64,000 nt of DNA from UBA7803 sp963822255 (GCA_963822255.1 CAWGGV010000009.1:930001-994000); one strand, 5' to 3'. Positions 28,036-36,946 are shown, counted from the stretch's first letter. The notes: generated by a model not told the origin, from the letters alone. Program-made: numbers and translations.

Positions 28036-28741
28036 AAGGCCGGCGCGGCCGCATAGGTGGACGGGGGGTCGCGGCATTCCGTGCCCGGCGCCGCTGAAGG
28101 CGCTGCTGCGCGTGAGCCTGGCGTTGCTGATCGCGGCGCCGAGCTTCGCCGCGGAGACTGTGGTGTACCGCTACACCAACGCCCAGGGGGAACCGGTGTT
28201 CTCTTACACGCTGCCCCCGGAGCAGGTGAAGGCCGGCTATCAGAAGATCGACATGGAGACCGGCCAGGTGCTGGAGTCGGTGGCGCCGCAGCTTCCGGCC
28301 GTCGAGCTGGCCGAGAAGCTGCGACGGGAAAAGGCCGAGAAAGCCTGCCGTGACGAGCTCGACCGGCTCTACCAGCTCTACGGCTCCGAGTCCGACATCG
28401 ACCATGCCCGCGCGGAAGCGCTTGCTTCGCTGGATACCCGCATCGAGCAGCTTCAGGCGAACCTTCGCCAGGCGGAGCGCGAGCAGAACCGGCTGCGCGG
28501 CCAGGCGGCGGACGCGGAACGGGCCGGCCGGGAAATTCCGCCCACCCTGCTCCAGAACATCGACGGCAGCCGCAGCCAGATTCGGACCCTGAAGGCGGAG
28601 ATCGCGCAACGCCACCAGGAAGAGCAGCAGGCGGACGCGCGCTTCGCCCACGACCACGAACGGTTCCGCGACGGCACCTGCACGGGCACCCTCGCCGACG
28701 CCGGCACCGCCGACCGGGCGACCGTTGAAGCCACACACTAA
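28022..28741 (+). CDS. DUF4124 domain-containing envelope protein
   Basis: 239 residues from GTG 28022, which overlaps pyrE. A hydrophobic segment ending APSFAAET (about 25-45) looks like a signal peptide; the 24 residues before it are Arg/Pro-rich, so a later start is possible. After the signal comes a short DUF4124-like region (VVYRYTNAQGEPVFSYTLPPEQ) found in many exported proteobacterial proteins, then a long charged coiled coil (about residues 100-205) and a single Cys pair (Cys112, and Cys near the end in GTCTGT). Function unknown. The stop overlaps the convergent slmA stop (CTAA). Confidence 0.75.
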   Translation: MREAERPARPHRWTGGRGIPCPAPLKALLRVSLALLIAAPSFAAETVVYRYTNAQGEPVFSYTLPPEQVKAGYQKIDMETGQVLESVAPQLPAVELAEKLRREKAEKACRDELDRLYQLYGSESDIDHARAEALASLDTRIEQLQANLRQAEREQNRLRGQAADAERAGREIPPTLLQNIDGSRSQIRTLKAEIAQRHQEEQQADARFAHDHERFRDGTCTGTLADAGTADRATVEATH

Positions 28742-29328
28742 ACGAACACGGCGCGCTCCAGGGCCTTCCACTGCTCTTCCCAGCCCGCCGTCGGCAGCGC
28801 CCGGAACTCGCTGCGCACGAACTGGTTGATGCGGCCTTCGGCGGCCGAGAGCAGCAGGTTGGCGGCCGCCGTGCTGCCAGGCACCGGCGCCGGCACTCGG
28901 TGCGCCGACCACTCCCGGTGAATGCTCCTGAGCTGGGTCTCGAGGCGGTCGAAAAGCTGCCGCACGCGGGTGCGCAGCCGCTGTGACTCACCGAGCAGAG
29001 CGTCGCCCACCAGCAGGCGCGCCATGCCGGGGTTGCGTTCCGCAAACGACAGCAGCAGCCACAGGATCATGCGGCAACGGGCTTCGGCGGAGGTCTCCTC
29101 GGCGAGGATCCGGCCGATGCGGCTGAACACGCTCTCCTCGACGAACTCGATCAGCCCCTCGAGCATCTTGGCTTTGCTGGGGAAGTGCCGGTACAGGGCC
29201 GCTTCGGATACTCCCACCTGGCTCGCCAGCGCCGCGGTGGTGATGCGGCTGCCGGGGTGGGTTTCGAGCATCAGGGCGAACGCCTGCAGGATCTCCTGAC
29301 GCCGGTTGTTGCGGACGTTAGCCGCCAT
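28738..29328 (-). CDS. slmA: nucleoid occlusion factor SlmA (TetR family)
   Basis: DNA-binding inhibitor of FtsZ assembly over the nucleoid. 196 residues, same size as E. coli SlmA (198). TetR helix-turn-helix: ITTAALASQVGVSEAALYRHFPSKAKMLEGLIEF; the C-terminal domain has ERNPGMARLLVGDALLGE and NQFVRSEFRALPT, conserved in SlmA. The start overlaps argB by 11 bases. In pseudomonads the same argB-slmA-pyrE order is found, supporting the specific name over generic TetR. Confidence 0.92.
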   Translation of the reverse strand: MAANVRNNRRQEILQAFALMLETHPGSRITTAALASQVGVSEAALYRHFPSKAKMLEGLIEFVEESVFSRIGRILAEETSAEARCRMILWLLLSFAERNPGMARLLVGDALLGESQRLRTRVRQLFDRLETQLRSIHREWSAHRVPAPVPGSTAAANLLLSAAEGRINQFVRSEFRALPTAGWEEQWKALERAVFV

Positions 29329-30241
29329 CGTCGCCCGCCGTCTCCGGCTCCAGGGTGATCTTGGTGCCGATGCCCGCGTCGGTGAAGATTTCGATCAACA
29401 GCGAGTGAGCGATGGTGCCGTCGATCACTTGAACGCTGCCCACCCCGCCGCGCAGCGCGTCCAGAGCGCACGTGGTCTTTGGAAGCATGCCCTCGTTGAT
29501 GGTGCCGTCGGCGATCAGCGCCTCCACCTCGGCGGCCGACAGGCTCGGCAGACGCCCGCCGGCCGCGTCGAGGATGCCGGGGCGGTTGGTCAGCAGGATG
29601 AGCTTCTCGGCGGCGAGCGCTTCCGCCAGGCGCCCGGCCACGAGGTCGGCGTTGATGTTGTAGGACTCCCCCGACGCCCCGACCCCGATGGGTGCGATGA
29701 CGGGAATGAAGTCGTCCCGGGTCAGTGAGTCGATGATGCCCACGTCTACCGACACCACCTCGCCGACGTGGCCGATGTCGATGATCTCGGAGGCGTCCAG
29801 CACCTGGTCGTTGTGCTTCAAGGTCATCTTGCGGGCACGGATCAGGCCGCCGTCCTTGCCGGTCACACCCACGGCTCGGCCACCGTGCTGGTTGATCAGC
29901 GACACGATGTCCTGGTTGACCAGGCCCCCGAGCACCATCTCCACCACGTCCATGGTCTCGGCGTCGGTGACGCGCATGCCGTCGACGAATCGGCTGGGAA
30001 TCCCCAGACGCGCGAGCAGCTGGCCGATCTGCGGCCCACCACCGTGCACCACCACCGGGTTCATGCCAACCAGCTTCAGCAGCACAATGTCCCGCGCAAA
30101 GGTGTTCTGAAGCTGCGGCTCCACCATGGCGTTGCCGCCGTATTTGATCACCAGCGTGCTGCCGTGGTAACGGCGGATGTAGGGGAGTGCCTCAGTCAGG
30201 ACGCTGGCGATGTTCTTCGCCTGATTGTCGGATATCTGCAT
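29318..30241 (-). CDS. argB: acetylglutamate kinase
   Basis: Second step of arginine biosynthesis, phosphorylating N-acetylglutamate. 307 residues, the longer N-terminally extended form typical of arginine-sensitive enzymes in Pseudomonas (the extra N-terminal helix SDNQAKNIASVLTEALPYIRRY mediates hexamer formation). Motifs: VIKYGGNAM, VVHGGGPQIG, NINADLVAGRLAEAL and LLTNRPGI. Feedback inhibition by arginine is therefore likely. Only 4 bases after the mutase gene. Confidence 0.96.
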   Translation of the reverse strand: MQISDNQAKNIASVLTEALPYIRRYHGSTLVIKYGGNAMVEPQLQNTFARDIVLLKLVGMNPVVVHGGGPQIGQLLARLGIPSRFVDGMRVTDAETMDVVEMVLGGLVNQDIVSLINQHGGRAVGVTGKDGGLIRARKMTLKHNDQVLDASEIIDIGHVGEVVSVDVGIIDSLTRDDFIPVIAPIGVGASGESYNINADLVAGRLAEALAAEKLILLTNRPGILDAAGGRLPSLSAAEVEALIADGTINEGMLPKTTCALDALRGGVGSVQVIDGTIAHSLLIEIFTDAGIGTKITLEPETAGDDGG

Positions 30242-30245
30242 GGCT

Positions 30246-31857
30246 TCAGCGCAACGTGAGGGCGGGGTCGATCTTCGAGAGCTGGGCCTGGAACAGATCC
30301 TGAATTCGCTTCAACGCCTCCTGACCGTCCGCTTCGAACCTGAGCGACAGGACCGGGCTGGTGTTGGAGGGCCGGATCAGGCCCCAGCCGTCCGGATAGT
30401 CCACCCGGAGGCCGTCGATGGTGGTGACGGTGCCGCTGCCGAAGTCTCCCTCGTTCGATAGCCGCTGGATGATCTCGAACTTGGCCTTCTCAGTGGTCTT
30501 GATCTTGATCTCCGGAGTGCTGAAGGTCACGGGGAACTGGGCGAACAGCTCATCGGCCGTGGACTCGGTGCTGCCGAGGATCTCCAGCAGGCGCGCGGCG
30601 GAATACAGGGCGTCGTCGAAGCCGTACCAGCGCTCGCCGAAGCAGATGTGGCCGCTGAACTCGCCGGCCAGCAGAGCACCCGTCTCCTTGAGCTTCGCCT
30701 TCATGTGGGAGTGGCCGGTCTTCCACATGATCGGCCGACCGCCGAGGTCGCTGATCAGGGCGTTCAGGTGACGGCTGCACTTGACGTCGTAGAGGATGTC
30801 GGCGCCCGGATTGCGCCCGACGATGTCCTGCGCATAGAGCATCAGGAGCTTGTCGGGCCAGATGATGGTGCCGCTGCCGGTGACCACGCCCAGCCGATCG
30901 CCATCGCCGTCGAACGCGAGCCCTATGTCGGCTTTCTCGGCGCCCACCACCGTGATGAGGTCCTCGAGGTTCTCCGGCTCCGCCGGGTCCGGGTGGTGGT
31001 TCGGAAAGTCACCGTCCACGTCGCAGTAGAGAGGTACCACCTCGCAGCCGAGCTGACCTACCAGGTCCGGCGCCAGCAGGCCTGCCACGCCATTGCCGCA
31101 GTCCACCACCACCTTGAGCGGCTGCGCCACCACCACGTCGTCGGCGATGCGGTCCAGGTACTGATCGGAGACGTTCACGGTCTCCACGTCTCCGCTCCCC
31201 TCCGGAAGCCGGTTCTCTTCGATGCGCATCCGGAGCGCCTGGATCCGCGCCTCCGCCAGCGTCTCACCGTCGATCACCATCTTCAGGCCGTTATACTCGG
31301 GCGGATTGTGGGAGCCGGTGATCATGATGCCGGTGCGGGTGTCGAGCACGTGGGTGGCGTAGTACAGCACCGGCGTCGGCACCTGGCCGACGTCCAGCAC
31401 GTCGGCGCCGCCTTCGTTCAGCCCCCGCACCAGCGCGTCCCGGAGGGGTGCGCTGGAGTGACGCCCGTCGCGCCCGACCGCGACCTTGCCCTGGCCGTGC
31501 TCAGCGGCTTCCGCCGCGAAGGCGCGACCGATCCAGTACACCACCTCTTCGCTCAGGTTGCTGCTGGTGATGCCGCGGATATCGTAGGCGCGGAAGATCT
31601 CCGGCTCGAGCTCGAGTCCCATGGCCACCGGCGAGGTGTCTTCCGAGACCTCGATACCGAAGTTGTCGTCGCGCACGTCGAGAAAATCGTCGGTTCGCGC
31701 CCTTGCCTTCGCCTCCGGCGGCGGTTCCGGATCGCTCAGCAACTGGTCCACCACGCTGCCGTCCGCCGGGTCGGCGGCCTCGCCGTTGCCGGCAGCCGCC
31801 GCGGCAGCCGTTGCAGCAGGTGTGGGGGACCGGGCGCCTGCCCCTGCGGGTGGCATC
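30246..31857 (-). CDS. algC: phosphomannomutase/phosphoglucomutase, catalytic half (AlgC type)
   Basis: Interconverts hexose 6- and 1-phosphates for exopolysaccharide, LPS and rhamnolipid-type precursors. The four-domain enzyme begins around EPEIFRAYDIRGI. Active sites: phosphoserine loop TGSHNPPEYNG, metal loop DGDGDRLG, sugar-binding loop GEFSGHICFGERWYGFDD, phosphate-binding RPSNTSPVLSLRFE. Upstream in this frame is an Ala/Pro-rich linker (TPAATAAAAAAGNGE...). Before about 31857 the frame makes no sense, while the neighbouring frame encodes a membrane domain that ends there, so the two halves were probably one protein of roughly 870 residues, as in N-terminally extended AlgC forms of pseudomonads. 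A separate start such as ATG 31622 could still yield active enzyme. Confidence 0.9.
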
Positions 31858-32853
31858 GGAATCGGCCAGCGGCCGGGCCATGTGGACGACGTGGCGCGCC
31901 AGGTCGCCGAACATGGCAAAGCGGTAGTGCTGCGGCTGCTGACGCCGTCCGCGGAGACTGTTGCCGATCTGCTCCAGCAGCGTGTCGGCGTCGTGCTTGA
32001 GGTGGCGAGACAGGTTCGAGAACGCGAACAGCACGCCGCCGAGGAGCAGCGCCAACGCTGCGGCCATGGCGGTGAAGAGTTGAGTCACATCGGCCACCGG
32101 CGCGACCGCAGTCTCGTTCGGATCGAACACGACGCTCCAATGAGGCACCGAGAGCGGACGGATAACATCGGCGGACGTTGACGTCACCGTTCCGGGGTCG
32201 CCCCACTGCAGCAGCGCCACCGGCTCCATCCCTTCGAAGCTCTGCTGCAGGGTCACCTGGCCCTGGCCCTGGTCGAACGTCTTGATCGGATCGAGCAGGA
32301 AGTCCGCGGACAGCGCGACGAACAGCACCCCGGCCACGGCACCGCCGCTGTGCAGAATGGGGCTCGCCGCGTAGAAGCGCGCGCCCTGGTTGTCCAGCTT
32401 CACTCCTTCCGGCCCGACGAACGGTTGGCTCTCGGCTCGTTGGATGACCGTCAGCGCCGCGTAGGAAATAGGGACGTCGGCATTGCGGTCGAGCCTGGCG
32501 GCGCCCAGCGGAATGACGTCGACCCGGTCGGCGTAGGGAATCACTGCGGCGAGTGCCGCCCCGGCCCGTTCCCGGCTGGCATCGTCCGTGCCGGTGACGG
32601 CCGTTACCGTCTCGGGCGCGGCGGCGGCGGCCCTTATCTGGGCCTTGAGCAGCGCCACCCGGGCGTCCAGCAGGCCCGCGTAGCTGGCGGCGCGGGCGTC
32701 GGCAAGCTGATCGCGATGGGCCTCGTTGGCGCCACTGACCAGGTACCACCAGATTACGACCCCCGCGACTGCGAGCCCGCTCACCGACAGCGCGATGACC
32801 AGCAAAGCGCCGGGCCAGATGCCCTGCCCGATCCTGCGCCGCCGTGTCGGCAT
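31840..32853 (-). CDS. N-terminal membrane/sensor half of the AlgC-type mutase, split by a frameshift
   Basis: About 335 residues from ATG 32853. One membrane segment (about residues 11-38, GALLVIALSVSGLAVAGVVIWW), a periplasmic region with a single-Cache-like pattern (FYAASPILHSGGAVAGVLFVALSADFLLDPI), a second membrane segment (LFTAMAAALALLLGGVLFAF), then a short cytoplasmic stretch ending FGDLARHVVHMARPLADSDATR. After that the frame gives Arg/Cys-rich nonsense. A single extra base near 31840-31860 (for instance in the ACCCGCAGGGGCA run) would join it to the mutase. Function of this half is unknown; a link between sugar phosphate metabolism and an envelope signal is inference. TTG and ATG codons upstream are alternative starts. 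Confidence 0.75.
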
Positions 32854-32998
32854 CGCCGGCGTCGCGCCTTCCTGGCTGGTGTTGTTCAAGGCTGGATCCT
32901 CAGTCCCTGCTGCAATGGTAGTTGGCCAATCGCGCGCCATCCAGGGGCTCGCGCTTTCCCGTCCCGCCCCCATCGAGCGTCTTCGGGTTAGCCAGTGC

Positions 32999-34249
32999 TC
33001 ACGAACCGCCCAGCTGCTCGGCCACAATTTCGAGCAGTGCCCGCGCCACCGCAGCCTTGCTCGCCCTCGGCAGCTCGCGCTCTCCGCCTTGCCAGACCAG
33101 GGTCACCGCGTTCTCGTCGCTGCCGAAGCCGATCCCGGCCCGGGAGACGTCGTTGACGGCGATGAGATCCAGGCGTTTGCGCTCGCGCTTGGCACGCCCG
33201 TGGTCGAGGACGTTCTCCGTCTCGGCCGCGAACCCTACCACGAAAGGCCGTTTCGGCCGGCCGGCCACGGTGGCGACGATGTCCGGGTTTTCCACCAGGG
33301 CCAGCGTCATGGAGCCGCCGTCCCCAGACTTCTTGATTTTCTGCTCCGCCGCGCTGGCGGGACGGAAATCGGCCACGGCCGCCACGCCGATGAATACGTC
33401 GCAGTCGTCGAGCCGCGCCATGACGGCGTCGTACATGTCCGAGGCGCTGATGACCGGAACGGTGTCGACGCCCGCGGGCGGGGCCAGCGACACCGGGCCG
33501 CTGATGAGGGTCACGCGGGCGCCGGCGCTACGCGCGGCGGCCGCCAGGGCGTAGCCCTGCTTGCCGGAGCTGTGATTGCTGAGGTAGCGGACGGGGTCGA
33601 TGGCTTCCCGGGTCGGGCCGGCGGTGATCAGGACGTGACGGCCTGTCAGGGCCGGCAGCAGGCTGTCCGCCCGGAAGTGCGCGGTGACCTGATCCAGCAG
33701 CACATCCGGCTCCACCATGCGGCCTTCCCCGAACTCGCCGCAGGCCATAGGCCCGCTGTCCGGACCCGCGATCAAACAGCCGTCATCCTCCAGCCGGCGA
33801 AGGTTGCGGCGGGTGGCAGCATGCTCCCACATGACCACGTTCATGGCGGGCGCCAGCAGCACCGGCGCGCGGCTCGCCAGCCGCAAGGTGCACAACAGAT
33901 CGTCGGCGCGTCCGGCGGCGAGCCGTGCCAGCAGATCGGCGGTGGCTGGCGCGACGACGATCAGCTCGGCCCAACGCGCCAGCTCGATGTGACCCATGGC
34001 GGCTTCCGCCTGCTCGTCCCACAGGTCGTGCCGCACCGGTCGTCCGGACACGGCCTGCAAGGTCGTGGCGGTGACGAAGCGGGCGGCCGCCCGGGTGGTC
34101 ACGACCTGCACGTCCGCGCCGGCGTCGCGAAGCCGTCGCACAAGAATGGGGGACTTGTAGGCTGCAATGCCGCCGGCGACACCAACTATTATGCGGCGTC
34201 CGGCCAGAGGCTGGTGGTCCGGTGCTGGAAGGTCGGTGCCTGCGCTCAT
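32999..34249 (-). CDS. coaBC: bifunctional phosphopantothenoylcysteine decarboxylase/ligase
   Basis: Two steps of coenzyme A synthesis. I choose ATG 34249, giving 416 residues. The FMN-dependent CoaC domain (1-190) has GGIAAYKSPILVRRL, the PAMNVVMW motif and the Cys-containing clamp SGPMACGEFGEGRM. The CoaB ligase domain has ITAGPTREAIDPVRYLSNHSSGKQGYA and AAVADFRP, with ENPDI and KAAVA at the C-terminus. Divergent from radC, as in E. coli and Pseudomonas. Downstream, the dut gene normally found before algC is missing: only 145 bases remain. Confidence 0.96.
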   Translation of the reverse strand: MSAGTDLPAPDHQPLAGRRIIVGVAGGIAAYKSPILVRRLRDAGADVQVVTTRAAARFVTATTLQAVSGRPVRHDLWDEQAEAAMGHIELARWAELIVVAPATADLLARLAAGRADDLLCTLRLASRAPVLLAPAMNVVMWEHAATRRNLRRLEDDGCLIAGPDSGPMACGEFGEGRMVEPDVLLDQVTAHFRADSLLPALTGRHVLITAGPTREAIDPVRYLSNHSSGKQGYALAAAARSAGARVTLISGPVSLAPPAGVDTVPVISASDMYDAVMARLDDCDVFIGVAAVADFRPASAAEQKIKKSGDGGSMTLALVENPDIVATVAGRPKRPFVVGFAAETENVLDHGRAKRERKRLDLIAVNDVSRAGIGFGSDENAVTLVWQGGERELPRASKAAVARALLEIVAEQLGGS

Positions 34250-34332
34250 GGGGGCTGCCCGCGGGTGCCGTTGCCGTTGGCGCGCAACCATACCACCAAG
34301 CCGGGGGCCTCACACGCGACCGGGAGCGGACG

Positions 34333-35067
34333 ATGGAGCGGCAAGACGACTTGCAGACGGGTCGGCCGATCGGCGGCGGTGCGCCGTGGGCGCGCGGGCG
34401 CCCTGCACGACTGCACGGGGAGCGGCCCCGCGAGCGGCTGTTGACGGCGGGGCCCGGGGCGCTGTCCGACGCGGAGCTGCTGGCGGTGTGTCTCGGCACC
34501 GGAGACGGCGAGACCGATGTGCTCAGCTTCGCCCGCAACCTGCTCAGCTCGTTCGCCGGGCTGCGCGGATTGCTGCTTGCGGCTCCCGAGCGGCTGGCCC
34601 GGGTGCGGGGCCTCGGACCTGCGCGCATCGCCCTGCTCAAAGCCGTGCTGGCGCTCGGCGAGCGGCACGCCGAAGCCGGGATCGCCGACCGCCCGCTGCT
34701 GTCCGACACCGCCGCGGTGCGCCGCTACCTGCAGCACGCCCTCTCCGCCAGCGAGCGCGAGGTGTTCGCCTGTCTGTTCCTGGATGCACGACACCGCTTC
34801 ATCGGCTTCGAGCGGCTGTTCTTCGGCTCGGTGGACCGCGCCAGCGTGCACCCGCGGGAGGTGCTCAAGCGTGCACTGGCGCACAACGCCGCAGCGCTGA
34901 TCCTGGCCCACAATCACCCATCCGGGCACCCGGAGCCGAGCCCGAGTGACCTCCGACTCACCGAGGAGCTGCGTCAGCTGCTCATGCAGATCGACGTGCG
35001 GGTCATCGATCACGTGATCGTCGGCCATGGGGCCACGGTGTCCCTCGCCGAGCGGGGGCTGTTGTGA
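34333..35067 (+). CDS. radC: RadC family JAB/MPN domain protein
   Basis: 244 residues from ATG 34333, preceded by GGGAG; the frame extends upstream but that overlaps the coaBC start. N-terminal helix-hairpin-helix segment (RLARVRGLGPARIALLKAVLALG) and C-terminal JAMM metal motif (ILAHNHPSGHPEPSPSD), with Glu in the upstream strand. The name RadC derives from a mis-assigned E. coli repair phenotype; the true activity is unclear. Position between coaBC and rpmB is conserved in gammaproteobacteria. Confidence 0.92.
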   Translation: MERQDDLQTGRPIGGGAPWARGRPARLHGERPRERLLTAGPGALSDAELLAVCLGTGDGETDVLSFARNLLSSFAGLRGLLLAAPERLARVRGLGPARIALLKAVLALGERHAEAGIADRPLLSDTAAVRRYLQHALSASEREVFACLFLDARHRFIGFERLFFGSVDRASVHPREVLKRALAHNAAALILAHNHPSGHPEPSPSDLRLTEELRQLLMQIDVRVIDHVIVGHGATVSLAERGLL

Positions 35068-35094
35068 AAGGTCCGCTGCCGACACCGCAGCGCC

Positions 35095-35123
35095 TTGCCC
35101 GAACCCCGGCGCTCTGGTATAAA
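35095..35123 (+). promoter_or_regulatory. sigma-70 promoter for rpmB-rpmG
   Basis: TTGCCC (35095-35100) and TATAAA (35118-35123) are 17 bases apart, with TGG before the -10 forming an extended -10. It lies 31 bases before the rpmB ATG, a good fit for the ribosomal protein operon. Confidence 0.5.
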
Positions 35124-35154
35124 CGCGCCTCATTTTTTCCGGACCAGAAGTGCC

Positions 35155-35391
35155 ATGTCGCAAGTCTGCCAGGTGACCGGCAAGCGGCCGCTCTCGGGCA
35201 ACAACGTCAGCCACGCCCAGAACAAGACCCGGCGGCGGTTCTCCCCGAACCTCCACTACCACCGGTTCTGGGTCGACAGCGAGAAGCGGTTCGTGCGGCT
35301 CAGGGTGTCCTCCAAGGGCATGCGGATCATCGACAAGAAGGGCATCGATCAGGTGCTGGCCGACATCCGGCGCCGTGGTGAGCGGGTCTGA
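35155..35391 (+). CDS. rpmB: 50S ribosomal protein L28
   Basis: 78 residues, exact family length. Begins SQVCQVTGKRPLSGNNVSHA and has RRRFSPNLHYHRFWV, the standard L28 signature. Start ATG 35155. Paired with rpmG 24 bases downstream, as in nearly all proteobacteria. In many gammaproteobacteria mutM follows, as here. Confidence 0.98.
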   Translation: MSQVCQVTGKRPLSGNNVSHAQNKTRRRFSPNLHYHRFWVDSEKRFVRLRVSSKGMRIIDKKGIDQVLADIRRRGERV

Positions 35392-35415
35392 CCTGCGACC
35401 GGGAGGGTCGATATC

Positions 35416-35571
35416 ATGAGAGAAAAGATCAAACTCGTTTCCAGCGCCGGAACCGGGCACTACTACACCACCGACAAGAACAAACGGAACACGCCCGACA
35501 AGCTCGAGTTCAAGAAGTACGATCCCGTGGCCCGAAAGCACGTGATCTACACCGAAGCCAAGATCAAGTAA
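35416..35571 (+). CDS. rpmG: 50S ribosomal protein L33
   Basis: 51 residues: REKIKLVSSAGTGHYYTTDKNKR and the C-terminal KKYDPVARKHVIYTEAKIK, typical of L33. It has no CxxC pairs, so it is the zinc-free (C-) form usual in E. coli and relatives. GGGAGG lies 11 bases before the ATG. Co-transcribed with rpmB; 53 bases separate it from mutM. Confidence 0.98.
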   Translation: MREKIKLVSSAGTGHYYTTDKNKRNTPDKLEFKKYDPVARKHVIYTEAKIK

Positions 35572-35624
35572 CGAGGCCGCCCGGCGGCGACGGGCCCTGA
35601 GGATCCGGCGCCGCGGCGCCCCGA

Positions 35625-36461
35625 GTGCCTGAGCTACCCGAAGTCGAAACCACCCGTCGCGGCATCGAGCCGCATCTGGTCGGGCGACGCGTGCTCGGCT
35701 GGCGGCTGCGAAACCCGTCGCTGCGCTGGCCCGTGGTGCTTCCGCCAGGGCTCGAGGGCCAGACCGTGCGCGCAGTGGGCCGGCGCGGCAAATATCTGCT
35801 CGTCACCCTGGAGACCGGCGTACTTATCGTTCACCTGGGTATGTCCGGGAGCCTCAGAGTGCTGCCGGCGGCCGCTCCCGCGGGCAAGCACGACCACGTC
35901 GACGTGCTGCTCGACTCCGGCAAGCTGCTGCGGATGAACGACCCCCGCCGGTTCGGCAGCATCCACTGGCACGAAGCCGCCGCCGAACCCCACTGGCTGC
36001 TGGCGCGTCTGGGGGTTGAGCCGCTTTCGGACGAGTTCACCGGCGGCTACCTGAAAGCTGCCGCGCGGCGCCGGCGCGTCGCGGTGAAGTCCCTGCTGAT
36101 GGACGCGAGCGTGGTGGTCGGCGTCGGCAACATCTACGCCAACGAAGCGCTGTTCCTCGCCGGACTGCGGCCGAGCCTGCGGGCCCATCGGGTCACTCTG
36201 GCGGGCTACCAGGCATTGGCCGGGGCCGTCAGGCTGGTGCTCGGGCGGGCCATCGACATGGGCGGCACGACCTTGCGAGACTTCGTCAACCAGGACGGCC
36301 AGCCCGGCTACTTCCGGCAGTCGCTCTACGTGTACGGGCGGGAGGGCCTGCCGTGCAAGGTCTGCCAGGCTCGTTTGAAAGGGGCGCGGCTGGGCCAGAG
36401 AGCGACGGTTTTTTGCCCGAATTGCCAACGTGCCCAAGGTTTCGCGGGCGTCCGGTGCTAG
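35625..36461 (+). CDS. mutM: formamidopyrimidine-DNA glycosylase
   Basis: Base-excision repair of 8-oxoguanine. 278 residues from GTG 35625. The mature N-terminus PELPEVETTRRGI holds catalytic Pro2 and Glu3; RRGKYLLV carries the conserved Lys (about residue 59); VGVGNIYANEALF is the helix-two-turn-helix; the C-terminal zinc finger is CKVC...CPNC. An eight-residue tail after the finger (QGFAGVRC) is slightly unusual. Confidence 0.96.
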   Translation: MPELPEVETTRRGIEPHLVGRRVLGWRLRNPSLRWPVVLPPGLEGQTVRAVGRRGKYLLVTLETGVLIVHLGMSGSLRVLPAAAPAGKHDHVDVLLDSGKLLRMNDPRRFGSIHWHEAAAEPHWLLARLGVEPLSDEFTGGYLKAAARRRRVAVKSLLMDASVVVGVGNIYANEALFLAGLRPSLRAHRVTLAGYQALAGAVRLVLGRAIDMGGTTLRDFVNQDGQPGYFRQSLYVYGREGLPCKVCQARLKGARLGQRATVFCPNCQRAQGFAGVRC

Positions 36462-36522
36462 AGTATCGAGTGAGAGGCGCGCTCGGCCGACGCCTCCCGG
36501 GGACGGCGTCTCGGCGACGCCG

Positions 36523-36578
36523 CTGAACGGCCACTGAACGGCCACTGGCTGAACGGCCACTGGCTGAACGGCCACTGG
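36523..36578 (+). repeat. 15-base tandem repeat upstream of a small membrane protein gene
   Basis: Three perfect copies of CTGAACGGCCACTGG (36534-36578) follow an 11-base partial copy (36523-36533). The array ends five bases before the ATG at 36584, so it occupies the 5' untranslated region and the ribosome binding site (AAGGA) directly follows the last copy. Confidence 0.9.
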
Positions 36579-36583
36579 AAGGA

Positions 36584-36937
36584 ATGAACACTGTGGACAT
36601 GAAGCAACTGCGCCGGCTGCCGGGTCGGCTGCTGCTGTGCGCGTCGCTCACCGGCCTTTTCGCCGCCGAGGCTGCGGCTGGCACCGAGGAAGAGCCGTCC
36701 GCGGAGCTCATGGCTGCGGACCTGCTGCTCGCCCGGCCGCTGGGCGTGGTGGCGACCGCGCTCGGGACGGCGATCTTCGTGGTCAGCCTGCCGTTCAGCG
36801 CCGCGGGTGGCAACGTCGATCAGGCGGCGAAGACCCTGGTGGTGGGACCGGCACGGGAAACCTTCGTGCGCTGTCTCGGCTGTCGCTCCTCCGGCCGCTA
36901 TCAGGCGCCGCGCGAAGAGACCCACGACCGGAACTGA
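36584..36937 (+). CDS. small conserved membrane/exported protein of unknown function
   Basis: 117 residues. A signal-like N-terminus (basic start, LLLCASLTGLFAAEAAAG) is followed by an acidic stretch and one long hydrophobic segment (PLGVVATALGTAIFVVSLPF, about 49-68), then the pattern AAKTLVVGPARETFVRCLG. A similar small protein, sometimes loosely called a multidrug transporter, occurs beside mutM in pseudomonads; I recall the family but not a function. AAGGA precedes the ATG. Convergent with coaD, 9 bases apart. A 15-base tandem repeat lies directly upstream. Confidence 0.7.
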   Translation: MNTVDMKQLRRLPGRLLLCASLTGLFAAEAAAGTEEEPSAELMAADLLLARPLGVVATALGTAIFVVSLPFSAAGGNVDQAAKTLVVGPARETFVRCLGCRSSGRYQAPREETHDRN

Positions 36938-36946
36938 GGCACCCGC

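Noticed and set aside
32854..32998. Remnant of dut
   Set aside because: A Ser-Thr-Gly-stop near 32990 resembles a dUTPase C-terminus by chance only; no other dUTPase motif is present and it overlaps the coaBC stop.
34222..34332. Longer RadC starting at 34222
   Set aside because: This would overlap the divergent coaBC start and adds non-conserved residues; ATG 34333 has a good ribosome binding site.
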